Origin: Streptomyces sp. NBC_00250
Lineage (GTDB): Bacteria; Actinomycetota; Actinomycetes; Streptomycetales; Streptomycetaceae
DNA length: 64,000 nucleotides
Assembly: GCF_036192275.1 (NCBI RefSeq)
Contig: NZ_CP108088.1
Location: 1,178,001-1,242,000 of the forward strand
Direction: 5' to 3'
Both the position numbers and the translations under genes were made by a program. The notes under the pieces are model-generated. The model saw only the letters and a program-made list of their open reading frames with translations. It ran no database searches and was not told where the DNA came from. Shown piece after piece: positions 1 through 8,045 of this stretch; the stretch's first letter is position 1, and every line of letters begins with the position of its first letter.

Positions 1-813
1 GTCGATCGCCACCGAGCGGATCCCCTGGGGGTGCCGGCGCAGGTAGGTGAGGGCCAGGTCGGTGCCGTAGGAGTAGCCGTAGACGTTCCACTTCTCGATG
101 CCCAGCGCCTTGCGCAGGGCGGCGAAGTCGGCGGCGTTCTCGGTGGTGTTGTAGGCGCGCAGATCGACGCCTTCGGCCGTCAGACGGTCCCGGCACTCCT
201 TCGCCGCCCGTACGAGCCGCCGTCCGGTCGAGGGCGCGTCGTAGCGCAGCCCGACGGCCTCCCCGTAGAACCGGTCGATCTCCGGGCAGGCGAGGTTCGG
301 ACGCGAGTGGAGCCCTCCGCGCTGCGTCATGACGATCAGGTCGCGGTCGCGGTTGACCTTGGAGTCGATCAGGAAGGGGATGGCCCCGATCGCGTCGCCG
401 CCGGGCCCCCCTTCCATGAACACCACCGGGTCCCGGGCCGGCTTCGTCGACGTGGCCGGAATGATGGCCACGGTCAACTCGATGGTCCGTCCGCCACGAT
501 GGGCCCGGCTCTCGGGCACCTCCAGGGTTCCGCACCGGCCGGGGATCGGCTCGGGTGTGTCCGGGCAGGGACCGGACACGAACCGCGCCGGAGCACCACC
601 CGGCGGGGGCCATGGGAGGGCTGACGACGCGGCGCTGCTCGGTGTCGGAGCGACGGCACCCAGGAAGGCGAGGCCCGCTGCGGCAACGGCCGCCCAGGTG
701 CGCGCGTCCCCGGGGCGTCGCCGCGCGTGGTGGCGTTCCCCCCGTTTCCGTACGTGCCGGGCGTTCCCCCGAACGGCCGGTACGCGGCCCGTTCTGTCGT
801 CCTGTCCCGTCAT
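1..813 (-). CDS. secreted alpha/beta hydrolase, tripeptidyl-aminopeptidase-like (C-terminus beyond window)
   Basis: The open frame runs from an ATG at 813 to the window edge, giving 271 visible residues. The N-terminus has an Arg-rich segment and a hydrophobic stretch (about residues 40-60, WAAVAAAGLAFLGAVAP), which looks like a signal peptide. The mature part contains an EGGPGG oxyanion-type loop and the nucleophile elbow GYSYGT with Ser248. This combination is typical of the Streptomyces secreted hydrolases related to tripeptidyl aminopeptidases. The catalytic Asp and His would lie in the missing C-terminal half. The substrate is unknown; an esterase role is also possible. Confidence 0.8.
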   Translation of the reverse strand, partial: MTGQDDRTGRVPAVRGNARHVRKRGERHHARRRPGDARTWAAVAAAGLAFLGAVAPTPSSAASSALPWPPPGGAPARFVSGPCPDTPEPIPGRCGTLEVPESRAHRGGRTIELTVAIIPATSTKPARDPVVFMEGGPGGDAIGAIPFLIDSKVNRDRDLIVMTQRGGLHSRPNLACPEIDRFYGEAVGLRYDAPSTGRRLVRAAKECRDRLTAEGVDLRAYNTTENAADFAALRKALGIEKWNVYGYSYGTDLALTYLRRHPQGIRSVAID

Positions 814-1247
814 GATCCCGTCTCTCCCGCGTGGTTGACCCTCTCGACCGTCCCGGCCGGGACGATGCCGTCCGGCTCGGCCCGCTGCCGCGTGGTTCGA
901 GCGGGCACCGCCGTGGACCAGCCTGAATTCGCGGCGGGAGGTCCACCACCGGTGGGGTCCACTCGGAGCAGCCGGGCGCGACGGGCGGCATCCGGCGGGG
1001 TGTCGACCGCGCTCCTGCCGACCGGGGGTCCCCCGTGGAGGGCCGCCGCCCGTGGCCGCTGGGTTCGACTGCGGGGGCGCAACGCGCTCACGCGCACGAG
1101 GGCGTGGTCTCGGCAGCGGAAACGTCGCCGCCCACCACTTCGATGGCAGTTCAGGTGGGGTTGCGCGTAGGGGCCCGCTCGCGACGACCCGCCTGCGGCC
1201 CCACAGCAAGGGCCGGGACCACCGCCGCCTCACCTGTACGGTTTCGC

Positions 1248-1276
1248 CGGTCCACCTCCGCTCACGCGGAGAGGAC
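1248..1276 (-). repeat. solitary type I-E-like CRISPR repeat unit
   Basis: Read on the minus strand, these 29 bases have the layout of a type I-E repeat: a GTCCTC start, a stem CTCCGC-GTGA-GCGGAG, and the end GGTGGACCG. Relative to the usual actinobacterial CCCCGC/GCGGGG stem, both arms carry one substitution that keeps the base pair (C:G to T:A). No second copy is found 61 bp to either side and no cas gene is in the window, so this is at most an orphan or remnant repeat. A chance palindrome is the alternative. Confidence 0.35.
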
Positions 1277-1460
1277 CGGCCTCGTCGACGGCGGGGGCGA
1301 CGTGCGTCGGGGTGGAAGCTGCTGCACCCAACCCGGACTTGACGATCGGTCAGCAAGGCGGCGAAGGCCGGCCCTGCCGCGCGATCCCCGTTCCGGGTAT
1401 CGGCCGACGGAAAGACATCAAAGGGGCCCCGGAGCTGGGCTATCGAGGTCCCCTCAGACG

Positions 1461-1484
1461 CTGGGGAGAATCCGGGGAGAACCG
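1461..1484 (+). repeat. 24-bp repeat, copy A (partner at 10874-10897)
   Basis: The sequence begins CTGGGGAGAATCCGGGGAGA and matches the copy at 10874 at 22 of 24 positions in the same orientation. Each copy is itself a doubled GGGGAGA unit separated by four bases. The two copies lie 9.4 kb apart near the borders of the left accessory part. It could be an attachment-site scar or simply a shared remnant of one gene family; both copies translate to a WG-(E/D)-SGE-(N/K)-R string in one frame. Confidence 0.45.
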
Positions 1485-1587
1485 GAGCCGCCAACCGCGG
1501 CTCGCCCGCGCCACCGGGCCAACCGCCGTCCAGCTGGCCGCACCACCGCGTGCCCCGGAGAAGATCTGACGCACGCTGCGGCAGAGG

Positions 1588-2016
1588 TCATCCGCCCGCG
1601 AACTCCACTCGGACCAGCCCCTCCCTCAGGGCGATCGCCGCAGCTCGGACACGGCTGTCGCATCCGAGCTTGTCGAAGATGTGCACGATGTGCGTGATGA
1701 CGGTGCGGACGCTGAGCACGAGCCGGGCGGCTATCTCGGGGTTGGAGTAGCCGTGGGCGACGATCAGGCCCAGGACATCGAGCTCGCGCGGGGTGAGGCC
1801 GTACGGGACGCGGAAGGGCCGCTCCGCGAGCACGGCGCAGGCGGGTGCGCCGTCGATCGACGGGACGGAGCGAATCAGATGCAGATCCCTCCATTGGCCT
1901 GTGCGGTCCTGCCACAGGGTTCCGCGGTGGGCCTCGCCCGAGGACGGGAACTCCTGAGCGAGGCCCCATGCGCGGTTCCGCGCCCATGGGTCTCGTCGCA
2001 GTCGAAGCCAAGGCAT
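1588..2016 (-). pseudogene. LuxR-type DNA-binding domain, truncated remnant
   Basis: The 142-residue frame ends in a clear LuxR-type helix-turn-helix: YGLTPRELDVLGLIVAHG, then SNPEIAARLVLSVRTVITH and a FDKLGCDSR turn. LuxR regulators of this sort normally have a long sensor domain in front, but here only about 75 residues precede the HTH and the 5' end runs into a glycosyltransferase fragment on the other strand. This suggests a breakpoint near 1985. It may still make a short DNA-binding protein. The neighbours are all decayed, so a relic is more likely. Confidence 0.55.
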
Positions 2017-2197
2017 GCGGGCTCCCCGTCCTCTACCAACCCGTTCCCGGCCTCACCGAGGCACTGAGCGGCAACCGGCCTCGCGACCGACTTCGCCGAC
2101 CCGCACGCCGTCGCTCGTGAACTCGACCGCCTCCGCACCAGCCCCGGCCTCCTGCCAGCGCTCCGCACGGCCGGCGCCACCAACGCGGCCCGCTCTG
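1986..2197 (+). pseudogene. glycosyltransferase (group 1/GT4) C-terminal fragment, frameshifted
   Basis: From 1986 the frame reads MGLVAVEAKACGLPVL and then PGLTEALSG, the donor-sugar binding E-A-x-A-C-G-x-P-V segment of group 1 glycosyltransferases. A one-base shift at about 2073-2077 moves the match to another frame (ATDFADPHAVARELDRL), which is the usual next segment. The N-terminal two thirds are missing. The fragment stops about where the hydrolase fragment starts, so it is a joined remnant and cannot be functional. Confidence 0.6.
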
Positions 2198-2645
2198 GCC
2201 CAGGTCACCACCCACGAGCTCCTGACCCACACGGCCGGCCTCCCTCTGCGTGCCAACCTCAAGAACCTTTACGGCACGACCCCCAGGACATCCGCGACGG
2301 CGTCCTTCACGAGGCCCTCCACCGCGACCCCAGCCAGGCCGTCGAGTACACCGACCGTGCTGCCCTGATCCTCGGCTACCTGGCCGAGTACCTCGCCGGC
2401 CAACCCCTCGACCACATTGCCGCAAGCTGGATCTGGGAACCCCTCCGTATGGCCGAGACCCGCTTCGGCCCCCTGCCCGCAGACACGACCGCCCGCTGCG
2501 CCCCCACCGAACTCGACGAGGAATCCGGCACCCACCTCAAGGGCGCCGCCCACGACTTCTCTGCCCGTCTTCTCGGAGGCACCTGCGGAATCGCCGGCAC
2601 TTTCTCCACCCTCACCGACCTCAGCCGCTTCCTCCAGCACATGCT
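2198..2645 (+). pseudogene. class C beta-lactamase-like serine hydrolase fragment, frameshifted
   Basis: The match starts with THELLTHTAGLPLR, the loop downstream of the catalytic SxxK in beta-lactamase/PBP4*-like hydrolases. After a one-base shift at about 2277 it continues in a second frame with DIRDGVLHEAL and then VEYTDRAALILGYLAE, which corresponds to the YxN motif. It reaches DLSRFLQHML and breaks off. Both the SxxK-bearing N-terminus and the HxG-bearing C-terminus are absent, so this is a dead remnant. Confidence 0.6.
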
Positions 2646-2870
2646 TGAGCGACATCGAGCGCCGGCCCAGCGTGCAGGTCCGGCTCGACCGCGAGACCCA
2701 CATGCTGTTCGCCGCCGGGCGGTGCTGCAGACCACCCGGTGATCACCTCGGCCGCACCGCTCGCCGAGGTGACCCGCTTCAGGATGAATGGCGCCGCGCT
2801 CCAGTGGACGCCCGCCCCGGTCCGGCATGCCGCACGGCGGCGACCAGGACAGGAAGCGCGCAGGGATGCC
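2646..2870. other. unrecognised decayed stretch
   Basis: Short protein-like strings appear on the plus strand in different frames (VQVRLDRETHMLFAAGR, then LAEVTRFRMNGAALQW), as expected for another frameshifted remnant. I could not assign a family. No promoter or hairpin stands out. Confidence 0.3.
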
Positions 2871-3167
2871 CTAGAAGAGGCCCCCGCGTTCCCCTGCTCT
2901 GCGTCCGCGTTCGTCGGGGGATGTCACGGGGGCGTCGCCGTAGGTGTAGGCGGTTCTGATGTGCCCGTCGCGGGCATGGACGACGACCTGTGCGGGGGTG
3001 TGCTCCTTGGCGTGCCGGCGTGCGGCGTCGAGCGCGTCCTTCTGTGTCCTGTGCGGTTCGTGCAGCAGCCGGCGGCCTTCTCTGCCCTCGACCTGCCACT
3101 TCACCCCCGCGGCCGCCGCCCGCTCGCCGGACGGTGCGACGTGGTAGACGGTCCGTTTCGCTGCCAT
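2871..3167 (-). CDS. DUF2188-family small protein
   Basis: The 98-residue product starts MAAKRTVYHVAPSGE and shows the DUF2188 pattern: a short strand (VYHVAP), a central VKWQVEGR, the helix TQKDALDAARRHAKEH, then VVVHARDGHIRTAYTYG. The family is small, soluble and common in Streptomyces stress regions, with no established biochemical role. A GAGGAGAAGG ribosome binding site precedes the ATG. It is followed by the YbdK-like ligase on the same strand, whose own start is far downstream, so the two need not be an operon. Confidence 0.8.
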   Translation of the reverse strand: MAAKRTVYHVAPSGERAAAAGVKWQVEGREGRRLLHEPHRTQKDALDAARRHAKEHTPAQVVVHARDGHIRTAYTYGDAPVTSPDERGRRAGERGGLF

Positions 3168-3285
3168 GATCCTTCTCCTCGCCTTCCAGGCGGACGCCCG
3201 GCGCCGGAGCGTCGCCGCCCGCTACGAAGCCGGCCTCGTGGCCTGGGGCTTCCTGGCGCCCGCCTCCTTCGTCGGTTCTGGCATC

Positions 3286-4407
3286 TCAGGCTCGGGAGTC
3301 GCTCGTGATACGCGCGCACTGGGTGACCACCGAGGCGAGACTGCCATGCGTACGCAGGAGCTCGCGCTGGATGCGAGCCCCATTGCCCCCTTCCAGCAGA
3401 CCGGCGACGCCTTCGCGGACCCGTTCGTCGTCGCCGCTCTCGACCAAGGCGTCCCTAGCATGGGCGTACAGCGCCTGGACGACCTCCGCCGCCGACGCCT
3501 CCCTCATGGTTTCGGGATGGAGGAGGGGGCCGTCCACACCCGAACGGCCGGCCTGCCATGCCGCCAGCCGCAACAGGTCCGTGCTGACGCGGGAGGGCGG
3601 ATCTCCTTCGCGCCAAGCCTTGGCGGCGGTCTCGACGAGGGCGCGCACCAAGGCGGCGAGGAGTACGGGCGTCGACGCTTCGAGGCACACGTCCGCCACT
3701 CTGACTTCCACCGTGGGGTAGGTGGCCGACAGCCGGGCGTCGAAGTAGATCATCCCCTCGTCGCGCAGGACTCCGGTGTCGAGCATGGCACGGACCTGCT
3801 CGTGGTAGCGATCGGCGGAGCCGAAGACGTCCATCGGGCCGGCCGAGGGCAGCCTGTTCCACACCCGGCTGCGATAACTCGCGTACTTGCTGTCCTGCCC
3901 CTGCCAGAAGGGCGAGTTCGCGCTCATCGCGGTCAGAACGGAAAGCCAGGGCCGGATCCTGTCCAGTACGGCGACACCTTCCTCGTCGGACTCGACCGAG
4001 ACGTGGACGTGGCAGCCGCAGGTGAGTTGCTCCTGCGCGGTCAGGCCGAACTGTTCGCCCAGCCATGCGTATCGCTTGCCGGCGTTCAGCGAGGGCCGGG
4101 CGGGTAGCGGCGAGGTGGCGAGGGCCGCCACGAGGGCGCCTGCGGACGCGGCGTGCCGACCGGCCTCGGCGCGGCACCGGGTGACTTCGTCCCCGAGTTC
4201 GCCCATCTCCGTCACCGGTTTGGTGGCGAACTCCAGCTGTTCCTTCTGCAGTTCCTTCTCGAAGGCGTGTCCTGGCGCGCCATCACCGCGCGGCCGCTGC
4301 CCTGCGGACCGGTCCGCAGCCGCGAGGACAGCACCGGCCAGAGCGAGGGGCTCCCCACTGCGGGCATGCACGAGAAGCAGCTCTTCTTCCACGCCCACGC
4401 TTCTCAT
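3286..4407 (-). CDS. YbdK-type carboxylate-amine ligase (glutamate-cysteine ligase family 2)
   Basis: The 373-residue protein begins MRSVGVEEELLLV, the GVEEE-L-x-V signature of the GCS2/YbdK family. It also has EQLEFATKPV and CGCHVHV, which supply ATP/metal-binding acidic and His residues, and a C-terminal SDSRA. The length fits YbdK enzymes (about 370). Family members ligate Glu with Cys weakly in vitro; true substrates are mostly unknown. This is distinct from EgtA at 41912. It sits among stress genes (DUF2188, CsbD), so a role in stress metabolism is possible but inferred. Confidence 0.85.
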   Translation of the reverse strand: MRSVGVEEELLLVHARSGEPLALAGAVLAAADRSAGQRPRGDGAPGHAFEKELQKEQLEFATKPVTEMGELGDEVTRCRAEAGRHAASAGALVAALATSPLPARPSLNAGKRYAWLGEQFGLTAQEQLTCGCHVHVSVESDEEGVAVLDRIRPWLSVLTAMSANSPFWQGQDSKYASYRSRVWNRLPSAGPMDVFGSADRYHEQVRAMLDTGVLRDEGMIYFDARLSATYPTVEVRVADVCLEASTPVLLAALVRALVETAAKAWREGDPPSRVSTDLLRLAAWQAGRSGVDGPLLHPETMREASAAEVVQALYAHARDALVESGDDERVREGVAGLLEGGNGARIQRELLRTHGSLASVVTQCARITSDSRA

Positions 4408-4496
4408 TCAGCCACCGCCGTTCGCCCCTCTCCACAAGCGGGAACGCGCCGTCTCACATGGGCGCCTCCTCGACCACGACTCACGCCGCCGGCGGA

Positions 4497-4670
4497 TCAG
4501 CCCTTGAAGACGTCCTTGACCTTCTCCTTGGCCTGGCGGGCGTTCCCCTTCGCCTTCTCGGCACGCCCCTCGGCGGTCAGGCGTTCGTTGCCCACCGCAC
4601 GGCCCGCCGTCTCCTTGACCTTGCCCTTGGCCTGCTCGGCCTTGGCCCGACCCTTCTCCTTGCCCGACAT
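4497..4670 (-). CDS. CsbD-family stress protein
   Basis: This is a 57-residue, Lys/Ala/Glu-rich protein starting MSGKEKGRAKAEQAKGK, with an internal duplicated pattern (GKVKETAGRAVGN and GNARQAKEKVKDVFKG) typical of CsbD proteins. CsbD proteins are general-stress (sigma-B-type) proteins of unknown mechanism. I chose the ATG at 4670 because the frame upstream has no family similarity and an AGGGAAG site precedes it. A broken paralogue is found at 8046-8211. Confidence 0.85.
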   Translation of the reverse strand: MSGKEKGRAKAEQAKGKVKETAGRAVGNERLTAEGRAEKAKGNARQAKEKVKDVFKG

Positions 4671-5259
4671 GATCGACCACTTCCCTAACAAACTAGGACT
4701 ACCCGTACATATTAGTTCTGACTGGGCATGCCCATCGAGAAACCTGAGGAAGCACCGTTCCGCACCACCGTGCCGAACGAGAGACCCAACACGGCGAGCC
4801 GGGCGATGCCGAACGCCGTCGTCGTCCGCCACACCTGACCGGACAGAGCGAACAACCGCTCGATTCCCACCTGGCCACCTGGCCACCCCCGAGACCGTCC
4901 CCGAGGCGCTGCCCGAGCCCGTTCCCGCCACCCGTACCCGCAATTTCCCTCCTCACAATTCCCGCATGGACACCGCGGAGGTTGCGGGCCCGCGCCAGCG
5001 CCTCCGCCCACGCCCCGACAGGTGATGCGGACGCACCGAGCAAGCGGACGACGTAGCTCCGCGCAACAATGGAGCAGTGTCCTGACACGAAGGAGTCCCC
5101 TCCCGTATGTCGGCGGCCGAGCAAGGCAGGCAACCCCGTTCCCTCCGAGTCGAGTCGCAGGAAACGGCGGACGCCGGTGAGGGGTCGCGATCCCGGACAC
5201 TCGTCCCCTCGTCATCGACGACGTTTCCCACCCCGACGGCCCCAGAGATCCGGAGGCTC
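4671..5259. other. 589-bp stretch with no confident gene
   Basis: This divergent region lies between csbD (minus) and the methyltransferase (plus) and must hold both promoters. On the minus strand a short frame, 4712-4870, could start at a GTG with an AGGTGG site. It would encode about 52 residues with a hydrophobic segment (AFGIARLAVLGLSFGTVV), but I cannot place it in a family. Nothing else convincing was seen. Confidence 0.4.
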
Positions 5260-5949
5260 ATGGTGCCCACTACGGCTCTGAGCTTCGGCATGCCTCCCAG
5301 ACGGCTCATCGCCCTGCCTGGCGTCTATCGCCCGCAGGCCGACACCTGGCTCCTCGCGGAGGCTCTCTCCCACGAACGGATGGACGCCGACACCGACGTG
5401 CTGGACATCGGCACCGGAACAGGTGCTCTCGCCCTGTCCGCAGCGCGTACCGGGGCCCGGGTCGAAGCGGTCGACGTCTCGTGGCCCGCGGTCATCGCGG
5501 CCGGCCTGAACGCCTTCCGGCAGGGACTGCCACTGAGAGTGATGCACGGCGATTTCGCGACCCGTACCCAGGGCCGACGCTTCGACGTCGTCCTCACCAA
5601 CCCGCCCTACGTTCCCTCGGCGCGACCCCGGCCGCCGCCGCACGGGGCGGCCCGCGCCTGGGACGCCGGCCCCCACGGGCGGAGAGTCATCGACCGCGTC
5701 TGCGCGTGTGCGCCGGCCTTGCTGCGACCCGGCGGGGTCCTGCTGATGGTGCACTCCGGGATGTGCGGTCCACCGGCCACCGTGGCCCGTCTGGAAGCGG
5801 GCGGGCTGGCCGCCGAGGTGACGGCGCGTACCTCGGTCCCGTGGGGTCCGGTACTGCGTGCGCGGCGGACCTGGCTGCGGAGGCAGGGCCTGGCGGGCGA
5901 CGGCGCCGAGCGCGAGGAACTGGTGATCATCCGTGCCGCGCACCCCTGA
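5260..5949 (+). CDS. HemK/MTQ2-like class I SAM-dependent methyltransferase
   Basis: The 229-residue product has the SAM-binding motif VLDIGTGTGALAL, the acidic strand end VEAVDVS, and the (N/D)PPY catalytic motif in VVLTNPPYVPS. This is the hallmark of HemK/PrmC and MTQ2-type N-methyltransferases acting on Gln or related amide nitrogens. The N-terminal PrmC helical domain is absent, so it is closer to the short MTQ2 type. The ATG at 5260 is preferred because of the CGGAGG just upstream and the GVYRPQADTW start of the family core. Its last 17 bases overlap the CDGSH gene, so the two are translationally coupled. The target is unknown. Confidence 0.75.
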   Translation: MVPTTALSFGMPPRRLIALPGVYRPQADTWLLAEALSHERMDADTDVLDIGTGTGALALSAARTGARVEAVDVSWPAVIAAGLNAFRQGLPLRVMHGDFATRTQGRRFDVVLTNPPYVPSARPRPPPHGAARAWDAGPHGRRVIDRVCACAPALLRPGGVLLMVHSGMCGPPATVARLEAGGLAAEVTARTSVPWGPVLRARRTWLRRQGLAGDGAEREELVIIRAAHP

Positions 5950-6259
5950 CGGTGTGGCGCCGTGCGCCATCACCGCGGCGGCCGCCGAAGCACCCTCCGC
6001 CACGGCCCCGTCGGCCACCTCCGCGACCGCCCCGATCCCCTCACGTCCCGCCCGCCGGATCGCCATCGACCCGCAGGGCCCGATCCTGATCGAGGGCCCG
6101 GTGGAGATCGTGCTGGCCGACGGAACTCTCGCCCGATCCGATCGGTTCATGGTCGCGGTCTGCATGTGCCGCCGCAGCCGTGCGTATCCCTGGTGCGACA
6201 CCAGCCACCGATCCCGCGAGCGAGCCGTCGCGCCCACCGAGGACGGGAGACCCCGATGA
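5933..6259 (+). CDS. CDGSH iron-sulfur domain protein
   Basis: The 108-residue product carries one CDGSH motif near the C-terminus: CMCRRSRAYPWCDTSH, i.e. C-x-C, P-x-C-D and a ligand His, which binds a redox-active [2Fe-2S] cluster. The preceding segment (IAIDPQGPILIEGPVEIV) matches the usual domain start; the first 40 residues are low-complexity Ala/Pro. It starts at a GTG inside the methyltransferase gene and its stop overlaps the ATG of the oxygenase-like gene (ATGA). Tight coupling suggests it passes electrons to, or assists, that oxygenase; this is inference. Confidence 0.85.
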   Translation: MPRTPDGVAPCAITAAAAEAPSATAPSATSATAPIPSRPARRIAIDPQGPILIEGPVEIVLADGTLARSDRFMVAVCMCRRSRAYPWCDTSHRSRERAVAPTEDGRPR

Positions 6260-7302
6260 CCCCTCCCAGCCCGAGCGCCCCGGACACCACCACCGGCCCC
6301 CGCCTCGCCGCCGCGCGGGGCGACCTGTCGAGCGCCGTGGAGAGAGCCTTGCGGACCGACCGGCCACCCGCGTACACCGAGGCCAGCATCCGAAGAGCGG
6401 ACCCTTGGGGAGAAGACCTCCAGCTCGCGCTGTACCTGCTGTACGAACTCCACTACCGGGGCTTCGAGGGTGTCGAAGACGATCGCGAATGGGACCCGGA
6501 CCTGCTCCGTCTGCGGCAGGAGTCGGAATCCCTGTTCCTCGACGCGCTGCGCGCCACACTCACCGGTGGGCCCCGATCCGTCGAGGAAGCCTTCGCCCCG
6601 CTGCTCGTCGAACAGGTGAATCCGTCCGACAGCGTCACCCACTACCTGGAAACCGAGGGCGATCTGTGGCAGCTGCGCGAGTACGCCGCCCTGCGCTCCC
6701 TCTACCACCTCAAGGAGGCGGACCCGCACGCCTGGGTCATCCCGAGGCTGACCGGCCGAGCCAAGGCCGCGATGGTGGCCGTCGAGTACGACGAGTTCGG
6801 CGCCGGTCACCCCGAACGCATTCACGCGCAGCTCTTCGCGGACCTCATGACCGACCTCGACCTGGATCCGACCTACGGCCACTACCTGGACCACGCCCCC
6901 GCCCCGCTGCTCGCCACGGTCAATCTGATGTCCCTCTTCGGACTCCACCGGGCCCTGCGCGGAGCCCTGGTCGGCCACTTCGCCTGTGTCGAGGTCACCT
7001 CGCCTCCCGGCTCCCGAAGGCTCGCCAAGGCCATGCGCCGCTGCGGCGCGGGGCCCGCCGCCGAGCACTTCTACGCAGAGCACGTCGAAGCCGACGCCGT
7101 CCACGAACAGGTCGTACGGCGTGAGGTCATCGGCGGCCTCCTCGCCGACGAACCCGCACTGGAGCCGGACATCGCCTTCGGGTGCGAGGCCACCGTCCTG
7201 CTCGAGAACGAACTCGGCGCCCACATCCGCGAAGCCTGGAGGTCGGGGCGCTCAGCGCTCCGCAGTCCCCTGCTGCCTACGGAGCCGAGGAGCCGAACGT
7301 GA
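6256..7302 (+). CDS. haem-oxygenase-like iron-containing redox enzyme (HDO family)
   Basis: The 348-residue helical protein shows the ligand pattern of haem-oxygenase-like diiron/iron oxygenases: an E..H pair in LYELHYRGF (about residue 62), VEYDEFGAGHPERIH (about 176) and YAEHVEADAVHE (about 270). The family includes N-oxygenases and decarboxylases/desaturases of small molecules. The actual substrate cannot be read from sequence. The ATG overlaps the CDGSH stop and its own stop overlaps the GTG of a flavin reductase. The four genes 5260-7784 therefore form one coupled operon with two plausible electron-transfer partners for this enzyme. Confidence 0.8.
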   Translation: MTPPSPSAPDTTTGPRLAAARGDLSSAVERALRTDRPPAYTEASIRRADPWGEDLQLALYLLYELHYRGFEGVEDDREWDPDLLRLRQESESLFLDALRATLTGGPRSVEEAFAPLLVEQVNPSDSVTHYLETEGDLWQLREYAALRSLYHLKEADPHAWVIPRLTGRAKAAMVAVEYDEFGAGHPERIHAQLFADLMTDLDLDPTYGHYLDHAPAPLLATVNLMSLFGLHRALRGALVGHFACVEVTSPPGSRRLAKAMRRCGAGPAAEHFYAEHVEADAVHEQVVRREVIGGLLADEPALEPDIAFGCEATVLLENELGAHIREAWRSGRSALRSPLLPTEPRSRT

Positions 7303-7784
7303 CCGGCCTCGACGGCTTCACCGACGTGCTCGACTACCCGATGTACGCCGTCACGGCGGCAGCACACGGCGAGCAGGGCGGCTGCCTGGTGGGCTTCGCG
7401 TCACCATGCTCGATCGAGCCGCCCCGTTTCATGGTGTGGATCTCCACCGCCAACCGCACCTACCGCATCGCACGCCACGCCTCCCACCTCGCCGTACACG
7501 CCCTGCGCCGCGACCAGAAACAGGTCGCCGAGCTGTTCGGCGGGCGGACCGGCGACGACATCGACAAGTTCGGCAGGGTGGCCTGGCGGCCGGGAGAAGG
7601 CGGAGCGCCGGTACTGGACGACTCCTGCGCCTGGCTCGTGGGCCGGGTACAGGGCATCGTCGACGGAGGAGATCATGTCGGCTTCCTGCTCGCCCCCGTC
7701 GCGCAGAGCCCACCCGGCCCCGCAAGGCCGCCGCTGCTCCGGTTGAGTGACGTCGCCGACCTCTCACCAGGACACCCGGCCTGA
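7299..7784 (+). CDS. flavin reductase-like FMN-binding split-barrel protein
   Basis: The 161-residue product begins (GTG) with GLDGFTDVLDYPMYAVTAA and has CLVGFASPCSIEPPRFMVWIS. That is the loop-strand pattern of flavin reductase-domain proteins that bind FMN and use NAD(P)H. LAVHALRRDQKQVAELFGG follows as in that family. The start codon is fused to the stop of the oxygenase-like gene (GTGA), so translation is coupled. It is a good candidate reductant supplier in this operon, though a direct FMN-dependent activity of its own is possible. Confidence 0.75.
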   Translation: MTGLDGFTDVLDYPMYAVTAAAHGEQGGCLVGFASPCSIEPPRFMVWISTANRTYRIARHASHLAVHALRRDQKQVAELFGGRTGDDIDKFGRVAWRPGEGGAPVLDDSCAWLVGRVQGIVDGGDHVGFLLAPVAQSPPGPARPPLLRLSDVADLSPGHPA

Positions 7785-7889
7785 GATCACGGTGCCGGAC
7801 CGTCCCCGGCCGAAGCTCCGGTCCCGGAAGCCACGAGCGGAAGTGACGCCTACGCTGAGAGGGAATCGTCAGCGGAATCGGAGGACACC

Positions 7890-8045
7890 ATGATTGTCCT
7901 CGGCATCATCTTGCTCGTGATCGGCCTCGTGGCCGGCATCGGTATTCTCTGGACCATCGGGATCATCCTCGTGGTCATCGGCGCCATCCTCTGGATCCTC
8001 GGCGCGGTCGGTCACGAGGTCGGCGGACGCCGGCACTACTGGTAG
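7890..8045 (+). CDS. DUF6131-type 51-residue membrane protein
   Basis: The protein MIVLGIILLVIGLVAGIG continues as two hydrophobic helices (roughly residues 2-22 and 24-43) and ends in VGGRRHYW. Small two-helix proteins with this exact layout and RRHYW-type tail recur in Streptomyces and are annotated DUF6131; their function is unknown. A GGAGGACACC site lies just before the ATG. Its 3' end abuts the degenerate csbD copy on the other strand. Confidence 0.75.
   Translation: MIVLGIILLVIGLVAGIGILWTIGIILVVIGAILWILGAVGHEVGGRRHYW

Larger units (their letters stand above)
814..1587. other. 774-bp stretch without a recognisable gene
   Basis: This GC-rich stretch between the hydrolase start and the LuxR fragment has no frame with a convincing protein family. 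It contains a solitary CRISPR-like repeat (1248-1276) and one copy of a 24-bp repeat (1461-1484), listed separately. The rest is probably the hydrolase promoter region plus decayed DNA. Confidence 0.5.

Noticed and set aside
1986..2742. A single intact plus-strand gene across the glycosyltransferase and beta-lactamase-like fragments
   Set aside because: Family matches switch frame at about 2075 and 2277 and both families lack essential parts.
5212..7224. A 670-residue minus-strand frame across the redox operon
   Set aside because: The plus strand shows SAM, CDGSH, HDO and flavin-reductase motifs with coupled starts, while the antisense product has no recognisable domain.
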